From the NCBI RefSeq assembly GCF_041505935.1, contig NZ_CP140110.1: a DNA stretch of 64,000 nucleotides. One strand, given 5' to 3'. Of the stretch, positions 45,021-54,541 are shown piece after piece (within the stretch, counting starts at the first letter, position 1; each line of letters begins with the position of its first letter). The position numbers were made by a program, and so were the translations under genes. The stretch comes from Fervidobacterium_A thailandense (GTDB lineage Bacteria > Thermotogota > Thermotogae > Thermotogales > Fervidobacteriaceae). The notes beneath the pieces were generated by a model, which was not told the origin of the DNA, made no database searches, and saw nothing but the letters and a program-made list of their open reading frames with translations.

Positions 45021-47395
45021 CGCTCGTCACCTCTCTTCGTTAACCGGATCGTCAGCAGAAGCTTAATGGGCATAAGCTTTTCATTCGGATCTTGATCGTA
45101 AAGACTCGTGAGATAAGCGATTAACTTTGTCTTCAAATCGTTGTACGTATGCTCCGGTTTCTTCTTTACCTCAGATCTCCTCAGAAGATAACTTACCAGT
45201 TTCTCGATATTTTCTTTCCCCACAACGGTGAGATCTTCGGCCTGAAGTTTATATAGACCCCGTGATGAAAGATTCAACCTTTCCGCAAGTTCAGTAATCT
45301 CGTAAGCAGTCCCTATCGCGTCAAGTCCATCAGCTTCCCATTTCGAGCCAAACAGCTCACGCTGACCAGAACGTCTGACAACTGATATTGCAAAAGCGTT
45401 CTTTCCCAGCTTGTATTTAGCGTAACGTTCCGCCTCTCTTGCGAGGTTGATTGTCATCTGTAATGGTAGTTTGTGGTTTGCAATGGCTATGCCAGCACTC
45501 ATCGTTGCTGACCCCATCATGGGTGCATACAAAACACCGTCTTTGTAAACAAACCCCTTCTCAAACTTATAGCTTGTACCGTCCACCGTAAGTTCCAACC
45601 CATCTCCAACATACATCTTTCTTATATCGTTAGCACAAGGTATTACCTTATCAGCTGGCAGTATCGCGAGTACATCATCACCACCCGCGTAAACGAGCAT
45701 TCCCTTGTACTTATCTTCAACTACATACTTTACAAGCGCTGAGAACAAAGCCAAGGTTCTTGAAAGATTCCTTTGATACGCCGGGGTGAAAACTTTCATA
45801 TTCAAAAGCTCTTTCAACTCCGCATTTTCAAAAGACTTCCTGGCTTTTTCGTGGAGTACCTTGGAAGCCTCGAGTGCGAACTCTCCTGAGACCCATTTCC
45901 CCATGTTATCGCCGTCCATTACCAACACTCCGATGTAGCCGTTTCTCAACTTCTGCTCGCCACTTTCCGTCAAATTCACATCGTTCATAAGTGCAACATC
46001 TTCCGTTGATTCGTATCTGACTCCCAAGCCGAGTAACCTGTTCAAGAACCTCTTTACGGTGTTGACCGTCCCAAGATAGTCTTTCTTTGGTTCCTCGGTT
46101 TCAGCATCCTTTGGCTTATCTAAAACTATTACACATGCTCGAACACCACCACCGAATGCGTCCGGTACACGCTCGGAACCAACTGTACTGTCACTTACGT
46201 AACCTTTGAAGGATCTAATCGCCTTCTGAGCGGCCAACTGAGCTGTCAACACCTTATAGATGAACTTGTAGAACGAACCCTCGTTCGGTGTGTAACCTCC
46301 CTGACGTTTAACCTCGCTAAGCAAACTAAGGAAGCTCTGCATCTCGCTTATGAATTCACTGTCTGTAAAGTAAGTTTTTACAACATTCATCGCATCTTCC
46401 TGATTGGATGGAAGTCTGATGAAAGAGTAGTTGATTGACGGGAAGAGATTCGCCTGTTCTAAGAATTCTTCGAAGTTATGAAGCTCATGAATCTTGCAAG
46501 CCGTATCACTTTCTAACAAACGTTTCGTTTCGTTCACTAACCTCATCCATTCATCGATAACAGCTTGCTTGCACTCCTCCGCTATCCTTTGAGCCTTGTC
46601 TATCGGCACCAGTGCAAGGAAGATGTTCGGCAACGATGCAACCTTTTTGTCGATGGTTGGTGATGTTAGAAGCTTTACACCACTACGAGTCAGAGTATCG
46701 TAAACAAACGGATTGCCGCGCAGATAAGGGTAGATTATTGCATCGAACCCAAAAGAAAGTCCTACTCTTTCAATTGCCTTATAAATCAGTAAGGAAAGTA
46801 GGTAACTACCAGCCCACAAGTCAATTACCTTCCGGGCTTGCGCTATTATCTCTTGAACCGGGCCAATTTGAAATCCAAGTAACGCTGGACTCAAATTTCC
46901 CGCATCATCTTCAGTTGCACGAACCGCAGCGGTAAGATCTATATGATCAAGTATAGAATGATTGGGAATTCTCGTATCCGCTGGTAGAACGTGACTTAAA
47001 TTACTGAAATTCGCAATTTCCCACCAAAGGGCATGGTAGAACTTTTCATCATCTTCGTTCAACTCTCTCAGTTCCGATATCTGCTCAGTTATCTTCTTAT
47101 TCAAACTGTCAAGCTGGACCTTCGGCAACCCAATACTTTCACCACTCAGTGGATGGATGTAATAGAACTCCGATTCGGAAATTCTCACTTGGCCAAGTGT
47201 CCTTTCAAGGGGTAGTGGTACCCTATCAAACGCACTTGCAATATGATCCTCAGGACCACGATCGTGGATTGCTCGTGCTGCTTGAGCAAATTGCCTTGCG
47301 AATATTTCATGGTTGTAAATATCCAGAGCCTTTGTCAACGGATCATGGAGAAGAGCGAGGATCTTTTTCTTCCAGAAAGTAGCTGAATTAGCCAT
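45017..47395 (-). CDS. cmr2: Type III-B large subunit Cmr2 (Cas10)
   Basis: 792 residues. The N-terminal part has an HD-like LLHDPLTKAL, and a polymerase palm carries YAGGDDVLAI near residue 570. The intact GGDD predicts synthesis of cyclic oligoadenylates on target RNA binding, feeding the CARF and SAVED proteins nearby. A second palm and C-terminal four-helix region follow. ATG 47395 has GGGAGGTGA 8 nt upstream. Confidence 0.94.
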   Translation of the reverse strand: MANSATFWKKKILALLHDPLTKALDIYNHEIFARQFAQAARAIHDRGPEDHIASAFDRVPLPLERTLGQVRISESEFYYIHPLSGESIGLPKVQLDSLNKKITEQISELRELNEDDEKFYHALWWEIANFSNLSHVLPADTRIPNHSILDHIDLTAAVRATEDDAGNLSPALLGFQIGPVQEIIAQARKVIDLWAGSYLLSLLIYKAIERVGLSFGFDAIIYPYLRGNPFVYDTLTRSGVKLLTSPTIDKKVASLPNIFLALVPIDKAQRIAEECKQAVIDEWMRLVNETKRLLESDTACKIHELHNFEEFLEQANLFPSINYSFIRLPSNQEDAMNVVKTYFTDSEFISEMQSFLSLLSEVKRQGGYTPNEGSFYKFIYKVLTAQLAAQKAIRSFKGYVSDSTVGSERVPDAFGGGVRACVIVLDKPKDAETEEPKKDYLGTVNTVKRFLNRLLGLGVRYESTEDVALMNDVNLTESGEQKLRNGYIGVLVMDGDNMGKWVSGEFALEASKVLHEKARKSFENAELKELLNMKVFTPAYQRNLSRTLALFSALVKYVVEDKYKGMLVYAGGDDVLAILPADKVIPCANDIRKMYVGDGLELTVDGTSYKFEKGFVYKDGVLYAPMMGSATMSAGIAIANHKLPLQMTINLAREAERYAKYKLGKNAFAISVVRRSGQRELFGSKWEADGLDAIGTAYEITELAERLNLSSRGLYKLQAEDLTVVGKENIEKLVSYLLRRSEVKKKPEHTYNDLKTKLIAYLTSLYDQDPNEKLMPIKLLLTIRLTKRGDER

Positions 47396-47420
47396 TAACG
47401 ATTCACCTCCCATTGGAATG

Positions 47421-48761
47421 TCAACTTCTCATTCTTTGGTGATAACTCTGATTTAATTTTCTTAGAACATCTTTCAAATCAGCGTGAGTCAACGTAAGTT
47501 TGAGACGGAACCGAGCGTTTCTTTCGCTATGTTCCAACTCCCCTCTTTGTGTCACGGGACTATCGAGCAGCAAGCAAGAAACCTGATAAGTCCGTTGAAT
47601 TTGGGAGATTATAATTCTCAACACCGATGTCTTTCTCTTCGCGCTAACATCGGGCTCAGTAGTCTCGACCGATGGGAACACCGTTATCCTGTCCGCTCTG
47701 GCCCCGGCTTTTCTCAAGTTTTGATACACGATGGGTAGACCTACAATTGCAGGTCCAATATCTGCTTCCTTTGCTTGACCATTTATACAATTAACCAAGT
47801 CTTTAACAGCATCTCCTGTTTTGTTTTTTCCGACAAACCTTAACCTGTACTTCAACTCTCGATACCAGTTCCTTACTATCCTGGTCTTATCTCCATTTCT
47901 CTCAACTCTCATCCCATACAGCTTGGTAAAAACCTCGTTAAGAGATTGACCTTGAACCGGAACAGTTAGTATTTCGTATTTACCTGGCAACAAGCTTGGA
48001 AATTCAACCAAATCTGAAGGAGTCCGTTCGAGCTTAAGAGCCTTGTATAAATCCTTTTCTTCAATAAACTTTCTTATTTTTCCCTCAACTTCCTTGATTA
48101 GCTGCTCAAAATTGTTTGCGTTAATGAATTGGGATCTATTGAAAATCGGTTTAACAATCTCGAACTCTCCAAAACCTTTTGTGGTCTTAGCACCAAATCC
48201 TGAAATCGTACTCACCAACTTCAAAAGAGAAAGAACAACTTCGTAAGTAACACTATCGTTCGAAAAAACGTGAATCTTAAACTCAGCGCCAGGTTTTAAA
48301 AACTTTGTAATAAATTTTTCATTTTCTTTTGTGCTGTAAAGCCCGTACAGAGGATAGCTTGCATCTTTTCCAATTATAGGTGAAAAGTTAAGTACCGTCT
48401 TCCCCTTTTTGTCTACTCCAAATCTTCCAATGGGTTCCGTATCTTCCTCTCTCCATTGGATGAAGAGTCCAAACGGTCCTTTTCTGTTCTGCGAACCAAA
48501 AACAAGCATCTCAAGATACTTGAGACCTTTGAACTTCTCATCTTTGAACTCCTTTGCCAAATCACTCGGCAACTTGCTAAGATCAAGCTCGCAAATGTTT
48601 ATAACCCTTGGTGCAACAGCCCTAAACCAAAAGTGCAAAACTCCCCTTACACTCTGAGGTCTAAGCTCAAACTCGTAGAGTCGATCCGTTTGGTCAGCGA
48701 GCTCTTCACTACGTGAAAAAATGGGTGTCACAACCCTACAAGTCACAGTTTCTTGCACCAT
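47421..48761 (-). CDS. cmr1: Type III-B protein Cmr1
   Basis: 446 residues, RAMP-fold subunit at the crRNA 3' end. CRVVTPIFSRS, the RPQSVRGVLHFWFRAVAP segment and the glycine-rich FGAKTTKGFGEFE are typical. ATG 48761 follows GGGGAGTGG. Codons upstream to 48923 are open but lie over the promoter and terminator. It is the first gene of the cmr operon, order cmr1-2-3-4-5-6. Confidence 0.92.
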   Translation of the reverse strand: MVQETVTCRVVTPIFSRSEELADQTDRLYEFELRPQSVRGVLHFWFRAVAPRVINICELDLSKLPSDLAKEFKDEKFKGLKYLEMLVFGSQNRKGPFGLFIQWREEDTEPIGRFGVDKKGKTVLNFSPIIGKDASYPLYGLYSTKENEKFITKFLKPGAEFKIHVFSNDSVTYEVVLSLLKLVSTISGFGAKTTKGFGEFEIVKPIFNRSQFINANNFEQLIKEVEGKIRKFIEEKDLYKALKLERTPSDLVEFPSLLPGKYEILTVPVQGQSLNEVFTKLYGMRVERNGDKTRIVRNWYRELKYRLRFVGKNKTGDAVKDLVNCINGQAKEADIGPAIVGLPIVYQNLRKAGARADRITVFPSVETTEPDVSAKRKTSVLRIIISQIQRTYQVSCLLLDSPVTQRGELEHSERNARFRLKLTLTHADLKDVLRKLNQSYHQRMRS

Positions 48762-48839
48762 TCGACCACTCCCCTTCTGATAACTTGTAGGACCAGAGGT
48801 TGTTAGAGTTCCCGAAGTTTTCATGTTTTTTTCTTTTTT

Positions 48840-48868
48840 ATTATACCAAAAAACTGTTAAAAAGAAAA
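48840..48868 (-). promoter_or_regulatory. Probable cmr operon promoter
   Basis: TATAAT on the minus strand at 48840-48845, with a T-rich weak -35 (TTTTCT, 48863-48868) 17 nt upstream that coincides with the T run of the preceding terminator. Confidence 0.5.
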
Positions 48869-48890
48869 TGCCCCTGCAAAAGCAGGGGCA
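48853..48890 (-). terminator. Terminator after vWA gene, ahead of cmr operon
   Basis: A perfect 9-bp stem TGCCCCTGC / GCAGGGGCA with a 4-nt loop, followed on the minus strand by TTTTCTTTTT. It insulates the cmr operon from the phosphosignalling genes. Confidence 0.85.
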
Positions 48891-48968
48891 ATAGCACAGG
48901 AGAATAGGAGATAAGATAGCCACACTAATGCTCAGGAATGCTGTTCTCTTTTTGTCTTTCTTCTTTTT

Positions 48969-50315
48969 TTACGAGCCAAACACGTCGTTAAGTACTTTAC
49001 TGATGTCCTCGACTTCTTCGATGAGTCCTTCACCGTTCACTTTAGTTGACGAGTTAGAAGCCTTAATGAGCATTTCGTTCGATATCACCCCCTTCTTGAG
49101 TAAGTCGTCACGCATCTTTTCGTAGTGGTTTGCCAGTTCGTAGTCGTTGAGTTCGTAAGCACGTGCGCTAAGTTCCTGGAGTATTCCGACAATCGCTTTC
49201 TTGTCGTTAGCTTTTATCGCTTCGTTGAGCTTAGTATCAAGTTTGTTCAGTTGACACCTACTTACCAGGTCACTTACGGTACTGTACCTACTCGTCACTA
49301 AATCCTTATCGCTTGTGAACTCAACGATCAGGTCTTCCTCGATTTTGTAAGCCCTATTCTCAGCCGGTACAAAGTATGTTAGTCTTGCTTTTGCCACCCT
49401 GAATGGACCCTCAAATTTCGTTTTCAATGGTGGAATCGTAATCTGGAAGAGGTATTGGTAGTAGCGGTTGTACTCGATGTTGTCAAGCGGTAGTTCTACC
49501 TTTCTGTCACCTTTGAATTCCGGTTTTCCGTAATAAGTTGTTTCAGGAACTACTCTGTAGTACTCTCCGACTCTTACTTTATCTGAGAATTCCAGTTCGA
49601 GGTTCACGTTTGTTATTACCGTTGACTTGGTCCTTTGGAAGGTTCTTTGGAAAATCTTGAGAGCTTCCGAGGGTGATTTTAACCAATCCGTTGTTCCACG
49701 GGATGGTTTAACGAGTTCTTCGATGAACTTGTAGTTGAAATCGTTTCCAATTCCCAGAGCGGTAATGCTTATCTTTTCTTCTGCTATCAATTTACCTTCC
49801 CTGAGCCCGTCCTGTTCAGTATCGTCCGTTGGAAGTCCGTCTGTTAGGAAGACAATCTTTTTGAGGTTTCCCGTGTTCTTGGAGAGTATCTCACGAGCTT
49901 TCCTCAGAGCTGCAGAGATGTTCGTACTGCCGCCGTACAAATATGCCTTCTCGAGTGCGTTCTCGAATTCTGCTTTTGTTGGCTTCGCGCGTTCGAGTAC
50001 GACGTACGGAGCACTATCGTAGAGTACAATGCTAACGGTATCTTCAGGGGTTAGGAAACTGTAAAGGTGCTTTGCCGCTTCCACTGCTGCCTTCACTTTC
50101 GTAACGTTTCCTTCAAACGGTTCTCTCATCGATCCTGAGACATCGAGTACTACACAGAAGTCGACACCTTTGACAGTTAAGTTCTCGCTTACAGCACCTA
50201 CTTTCGGTCTGAGTTCCAGAAGGAGGTAGTTTTCGGTATCGGTCGTTGAATCACTCGAAATGTAAGGCTTCTCGAACTTGTAACTTAGCGTAATCTTCTG
50301 CTCACTTCCCATCAT
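48969..50315 (-). CDS. von Willebrand A (vWA) domain protein
   Basis: 448 residues, no signal peptide. The vWA domain (about 45-230) has a complete MIDAS: VVLDVSGSMREP (DxSxS), YGGSTNISAAL (Thr) and FLTDGLPTDD (Asp). A beta-rich region (230-370) and a helical C-terminus follow. vWA proteins work as metal-dependent protein-binding modules. Partnered here with kinase, PP2C and FHA genes, it resembles the TerY-P triad. Two copies of the island motif lie in the 250-nt gap upstream. Confidence 0.85.
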   Translation of the reverse strand: MMGSEQKITLSYKFEKPYISSDSTTDTENYLLLELRPKVGAVSENLTVKGVDFCVVLDVSGSMREPFEGNVTKVKAAVEAAKHLYSFLTPEDTVSIVLYDSAPYVVLERAKPTKAEFENALEKAYLYGGSTNISAALRKAREILSKNTGNLKKIVFLTDGLPTDDTEQDGLREGKLIAEEKISITALGIGNDFNYKFIEELVKPSRGTTDWLKSPSEALKIFQRTFQRTKSTVITNVNLELEFSDKVRVGEYYRVVPETTYYGKPEFKGDRKVELPLDNIEYNRYYQYLFQITIPPLKTKFEGPFRVAKARLTYFVPAENRAYKIEEDLIVEFTSDKDLVTSRYSTVSDLVSRCQLNKLDTKLNEAIKANDKKAIVGILQELSARAYELNDYELANHYEKMRDDLLKKGVISNEMLIKASNSSTKVNGEGLIEEVEDISKVLNDVFGS

Positions 50316-50392
50316 CCTATCACACCCCTTCCCACTCAGTTGTTTGTTCTCAAAAATCCACCGCTTTGGAAACCGTCGAAAGTGCTTCCGTT

Positions 50393-50416
50393 TTCCAAAT
50401 TATCCATGACAAATAA
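50393..50416 (-). promoter_or_regulatory. Island motif copy c
   Basis: Minus-strand TTATTTGTCATGGATAATTT, then GGAA; 77 nt upstream of the vWA start. It contains GATAAT. Confidence 0.6.
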
Positions 50417-50490
50417 GCCGTTGGAATTTTTCAAAGTCCGAAGATTCTACACTTTTCGGCTACCAGTTCTTTGTTCCGTTTCCTTCTTCG

Positions 50491-50514
50491 TTCCAAATTA
50501 ATATTGACAAATAA
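50491..50514 (-). promoter_or_regulatory. Island motif copy d
   Basis: Minus-strand TTATTTGTCAATATTAATTT, then GGAA; 175 nt upstream of the vWA start. Confidence 0.6.
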
Positions 50515-50564
50515 GCTCATGATACTCAAGATACTTATTTGCCAGAGACTCTTTGACTTTCTGG

Positions 50565-51563
50565 CTACACCGTGGACTGCACGTTGTTGACAATTAAGCC
50601 TATTGAATTACTGAGGATGATCCTGTCCCCTTCGTAAAGTTGAGCGATCTCACCAGGTTCGAGGAACTTACCGTGCACCCAAACTATTGCCTTTTGACTC
50701 AGCCGCTGTATGAAGTATTTACCCTCATCTTTGAATATCTTAGCGTGTTTACGGCTTGTTATACGCTCATCGTCTAAGTCCCTTAGGTTGACATCCACTT
50801 CGACACCCGTTTTGCTCCGTCCTATGAGTATTTCGTCAAACCAGAAGTTCTTTTCCGATACTTTCGACCCGCGATTGTAGATCGTTAACTTAATCCCGTA
50901 AACGATCGGCTTTCGTGAAATCGACGAAGGTGCAACGGGAACCATTCCTACGTTATTAGCCGAAACTTGTTTCATTTTATCTTCACACACATCAGCATCA
51001 TCGTTCAAGTTCGGATTAACGCTCGAAAATTCATAGCTAATAACTGATGACTCTTGCGTTTGCTCTTCCATCGTGCTGTTACTTGTCGATTGCAACAGTG
51101 GCTCCGGTACCTTTTCATCCATGCCAAATATCTCTCTTAAGATGCTATCAACATCTTCTTCAAAAACTTCGCCAGGCTCTGAATGTTCACTCTCAAACAG
51201 TTCCACTTCGTCGACATGGTCCATGGCAAGCTCTGGAATTTGGTTGGAATCTTCCGCTAACATTTCATCATCTAAGAGCGCCTCTTCAACGTCGTCCAAT
51301 TCATCATCTCCGACTACGTAGTCTGGAAAATCCGAAGTCGTAATCTCATAAATGTCTTCGTCAATCGAGTCTAATTCACAGAGGATTTCTTGTTCGTCTT
51401 GAAATCTCTCCTCATCGCTAAGCAATAAGTCGTCTTGTTGCCACTGCAAATTTCCCACCTTTTCGTTTTGTTCTTGGTAGATTTCAACTAAAGGCCCACC
51501 ACAGTCGCAAAACTTGAGCGTATCATCAGAATAAGTCATGCCGCAGTTCAAACATCTCTTCAT
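50565..51563 (-). CDS. Zinc-ribbon, acidic linker, FHA domain protein
   Basis: 332 residues. An N-terminal zinc ribbon (CLNCGMTYSDDTLKFCDCGG) is followed by a long acidic, disordered-looking region (about 30-190) and a C-terminal FHA domain (about 225-325) with ILIGRSKTGVEVDVNL and ITSRKHAKIF. FHA domains bind phosphothreonine, so this is a likely substrate adaptor for the nearby kinase. It overlaps the PP2C gene by 4 nt. Confidence 0.85.
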   Translation of the reverse strand: MKRCLNCGMTYSDDTLKFCDCGGPLVEIYQEQNEKVGNLQWQQDDLLLSDEERFQDEQEILCELDSIDEDIYEITTSDFPDYVVGDDELDDVEEALLDDEMLAEDSNQIPELAMDHVDEVELFESEHSEPGEVFEEDVDSILREIFGMDEKVPEPLLQSTSNSTMEEQTQESSVISYEFSSVNPNLNDDADVCEDKMKQVSANNVGMVPVAPSSISRKPIVYGIKLTIYNRGSKVSEKNFWFDEILIGRSKTGVEVDVNLRDLDDERITSRKHAKIFKDEGKYFIQRLSQKAIVWVHGKFLEPGEIAQLYEGDRIILSNSIGLIVNNVQSTV

Positions 51564-53122
51564 CTTGCATCCCCTCCTCTCGCACCATTTTCCTCAGGTT
51601 TGACAATGACGATTGTTAAGTTATCACCCGCAATGTTCTGGTCTATCTTCGCCAAAATCCTTTGCGCGGTTGCCTTTATCTTTCCTTTTGCCTCATTGTA
51701 GCTTTCCGCGTATACTTTCTTAAAATTTTCGATTTTTTCGGCTTCGTGAGCACCGACGGTAAACTCGATGATCCCATCCGAGCCCAGTATCAGTGTTTCA
51801 TCTGGAAGAAGTTTGAAGACCATGAATTGCGATTCAACTTTCTCGGCAACGAGTCTATCACCCTCCTTTCGAGCCTTTCCAATTACTTGCGTAAGACTGT
51901 TCGGATCTCCGGAAATCGTTCTGCCTAATACCAGTTTTTCGAAACCGACGTTGTGTCTGACGTTGATTCTTACTACCTCATCCTGCGACAGCAAGAGAGC
52001 TGGAGAATCACCAACAGAGCACAGGTACACCACGTTTTTGTCGACTAACGCGGACACAAACGTTGTTGACATCAAACCATCAGGGCTGGCTGCTTGTTCG
52101 ATCTTCAGTGCTTCTTTGAGAATCGCGTCGTTAGCCTTCTCAATGAAACTTTCGTAAAACTGCTTGACGATCTCGTAATTTAATTCCACATCGTTAAGCG
52201 TATCGGATTCTTCCAGTAATAACTTTTTCACCAGATTTGATGCAATGTTTCCATCTCCGTATTTCGAAGTCGAGACCCCGTCCATTACCGCAATAAGAAC
52301 CCTCGAATCTCCGAGTCGTTTGACAACGTAGGCATCTTGATTTACCCGATCTTCTTCTTTGAAGTCATCATCTTCTTTGACCTTGCCTGTGCCGTAAACG
52401 GAGTGTGCACCCGTTCGATAACGTATCTTGTTTCCAGTACCATTCAATTCCTGGCGTTCCCTGTACCGTGCCACGGAGTCTAAGAACTTAGCCTTACATA
52501 CCTTAACGTCGTACTTATTTGAGAAACTCTTTTCAAACCAGTTCTTAAAGTCAAACAGCCCTTCGATTGTTAGAGCCTCTTCCACGAATCGTCGTCTATC
52601 CCTTGGCTCCTTGGATTTGTATTCATCTCCGTACTTCAAATTTGCAAAGATTTCAGCCAATACTCGAGAGTTATTTTCGGAGAACTTCAATGGCTTTGTG
52701 TTGATGTATATTGGCATTTCAAATTTGCTGATGTCAATTTCATCGTCCTTTCCAACGAGTGGAAAATAGGTCAAGATGTAAGGATTCAAATCATCGTCAA
52801 AGTACAACGCCCTCATATCAAAGCAGAAGATCTTGTAACCCGTGTTTTCCACTTTCTCGAAAAGATTCAGAATGTTCTCAAATGCTTTGATCGTATTCTC
52901 AAAGTTCTCTGAAAAACCGCATTCTCGCCACTCTCTGACCTTCTTTTGTGGAACCGGGAAGTACAATTTAACCTCCGCACCGTTCCGTTTGCTGAGACTT
53001 TTAATCGGAAGGATCAGATTCTCGGGAAATGTCTTTGGATAGTCGTAGTCGAGAATATCCTCGTGAACCTTACTTACCGTGAAAACCTCAACTTGCTCGC
53101 GCTTTACTTCGTGAAATCCCAT
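51560..53122 (-). CDS. PP2C-type phosphatase with unusual N-terminal domain
   Basis: 520 residues. The C-terminal 260 are a PP2C domain: EEDRVNQDAYVV, VLIAVMDGVSTS, MSTTFVSALV, CSVGDSPALLLS, LGSDGI and GDNLTIVIV supply the metal Asp residues. The N-terminal 240 residues have FDMRALYFDDDLNPYI, placed as in a catalytic-loop region, and may be a degenerate kinase-like fold; this is inference. ATG 53122 follows GGGGGTG. An insertion sequence starts 25 nt upstream of the start codon and separates it from the rest of the cluster. Confidence 0.85.
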   Translation of the reverse strand: MGFHEVKREQVEVFTVSKVHEDILDYDYPKTFPENLILPIKSLSKRNGAEVKLYFPVPQKKVREWRECGFSENFENTIKAFENILNLFEKVENTGYKIFCFDMRALYFDDDLNPYILTYFPLVGKDDEIDISKFEMPIYINTKPLKFSENNSRVLAEIFANLKYGDEYKSKEPRDRRRFVEEALTIEGLFDFKNWFEKSFSNKYDVKVCKAKFLDSVARYRERQELNGTGNKIRYRTGAHSVYGTGKVKEDDDFKEEDRVNQDAYVVKRLGDSRVLIAVMDGVSTSKYGDGNIASNLVKKLLLEESDTLNDVELNYEIVKQFYESFIEKANDAILKEALKIEQAASPDGLMSTTFVSALVDKNVVYLCSVGDSPALLLSQDEVVRINVRHNVGFEKLVLGRTISGDPNSLTQVIGKARKEGDRLVAEKVESQFMVFKLLPDETLILGSDGIIEFTVGAHEAEKIENFKKVYAESYNEAKGKIKATAQRILAKIDQNIAGDNLTIVIVKPEENGARGGDAR

Positions 53123-53147
53123 CTTAACACCCCCATTTAATTGATGT

Positions 53148-54457
53148 AGACTGTTCCATGAAATTATGAAAACCCACCGAATTGTTGTATAATTCCTTAA
53201 AAAGGGGTACACCCCCCTCCACCCCACGAAAGGAGGTATACCCATGCCAAGAAAACTCAACCTTCCTCAAAGACCTTCCTGCCCCTACTGCCATCATCCC
53301 AAAGTCTACGTCAATTCCCGCTACTTCCGCCGTGCTCCTGACGGCTCCCTTACCCAGGTCTTCAGCTTCATCTGCCCTAACTGCAAACGCACTTTCTCGT
53401 TCCCAAAAGCCCCTCGCTCTCCCAACCCTAACAAGCTCTTCAACTTCTCCTACCCCAGGTGCCCTCACTGCAACACTACCATGGAAATCTACAAAATCCG
53501 CTCTTCTTTCGTCCGTTTCCGCTGCCGTAAATGCAAGTATAAGTCTAACGTTTACTTACTCAAAAACTCCTCTCCTCAAACCAATATCCTGCCTTTCTCC
53601 CCAAACTATCCTCTCTTCATCTGCCTTCTTGCCTTCATCCTCTTCTTCTCTAACCTCTCATTCAGACAAATCAGAAACGTCCTATCTCTCAACGGCTACT
53701 CCCCGAGTGTTTCTACCATCTACCGCTGGATAAAAGCACTCTCTTCTGCCATCAAGTTTACTCCCATCCATTTTGAGGTCCTTTGTGTCGATGAAAAGTT
53801 CGAAAAACTCGCTTCAAAGGGAAAGACCGATACCATCTATGTCTTCCTTGCCGTTAGCTTCGATAACTACCTGATTGCTAACTTCCGTGTCTCTCTCAAC
53901 CGTGATACGCTCCAAGCCATCAAGCTAATATCCCCTTGTCAGCCAAAGCTTGTGCTATCTGATGGATTAACCTCATACGCTCAAGCCTGTGAGTATCTGA
54001 ACATTTCCCACAAAACCATCAGCTCCAGAGTAAATCAAGCGGTAGAATCAAGAAACAGCCTTCTTGCGATGTTCACGCAAATCAGAAGAGGGTTCAAGAA
54101 GCTATCAAACGTGATTGAGTACATCAAAGCGTTTGTTGTGCTCCACAACATCAAGCGGAAGTTGAGAATGCAAGAGCCGGGAGACTGGGTGAAGATACAA
54201 AGACCGCTGGTGGAGTACCTGGTGAATCATTTTGAAGAGCTATTTGCGTTTGGCTGAGTTGTGGAGCGTGTTGAGTAAATGAAAGTGGAATACTGGAGAA
54301 GTTAAGCTGCGAGAGCAGTAAGGGTGATGTTTTGTTAAAGCTGAGAAAAACAGCGTTTTTGCGAGCCGAAGGATGATTTCAAAGACCGAGATTTTTGTTT
54401 AAGGACGAGGGGTATACCCTCTATCAGCAAACTCTAATCATATCGTCGAACAGACTC
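53148..54457 (+). mobile_element. DDE insertion sequence with 10-bp direct repeats
   Basis: 1310 bp flanked by TAATTGATGT at 53138-53147 and 54458-54467. The ends carry imperfect inverted repeats (left AGACTGTTCCATGA, right complement AGTCTGTTCGACGA). Subterminal GGGGTACACCCCC (53206 region) and GAGGGTATACCCC (54410 region) are also matched. It sits between the pseudokinase and PP2C genes, in reverse orientation to them. Confidence 0.75.
53244..54257 (+). CDS. Zinc-ribbon DDE transposase
   Basis: 337 residues. Two zinc ribbons (CPYC...CPNC and CPHC...CRKC) precede an HTH (SVSTIYRWIKAL) and a DDE core: EVLCVDEKFEKL, LVLSDGLTSYAQA and AVESRNSLLAMF give Asp, Asp, Glu. The layout is like IS6/IS240-type or related zinc-ribbon transposases. 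AAAGGAGG precedes the ATG. The frame is intact, so the element may still be active. Confidence 0.85.
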   Translation: MPRKLNLPQRPSCPYCHHPKVYVNSRYFRRAPDGSLTQVFSFICPNCKRTFSFPKAPRSPNPNKLFNFSYPRCPHCNTTMEIYKIRSSFVRFRCRKCKYKSNVYLLKNSSPQTNILPFSPNYPLFICLLAFILFFSNLSFRQIRNVLSLNGYSPSVSTIYRWIKALSSAIKFTPIHFEVLCVDEKFEKLASKGKTDTIYVFLAVSFDNYLIANFRVSLNRDTLQAIKLISPCQPKLVLSDGLTSYAQACEYLNISHKTISSRVNQAVESRNSLLAMFTQIRRGFKKLSNVIEYIKAFVVLHNIKRKLRMQEPGDWVKIQRPLVEYLVNHFEELFAFG

Positions 54458-54479
54458 TAATTGATGTGTTCCCGTGATT

Positions 54480-54503
54480 TTCCAAATTTTAATTGACAAT
54501 TAA
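54480..54503 (-). promoter_or_regulatory. Island motif copy e
   Basis: Minus-strand TTAATTGTCAATTAAAATTT, then GGAA. With the insertion sequence and one direct repeat removed it would lie 37 nt before the PP2C start. Confidence 0.55.
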
Positions 54504-54541
54504 GACTTCCAAACAACCCTGACCTTTGAAATAAACATCAT

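Larger units (their letters stand above)
50316..50564. other. Gap before vWA gene with two island motifs
   Basis: 249 nt without a gene, holding motif copies c and d. It separates vWA from the zinc-ribbon/FHA gene although all run on the minus strand, so vWA likely has its own start site. Confidence 0.5.

Noticed and set aside
50491..50514. TTGACA in the plus-strand reading of the island motif as a -35 box
   Set aside because: No -10 lies 16-18 nt downstream in most copies, and the flanking genes are on the other strand.
53182..53733. Ser/Pro-rich plus-strand frame inside the transposase gene
   Set aside because: Biased composition of a frame shadow; the DDE transposase frame explains the region.
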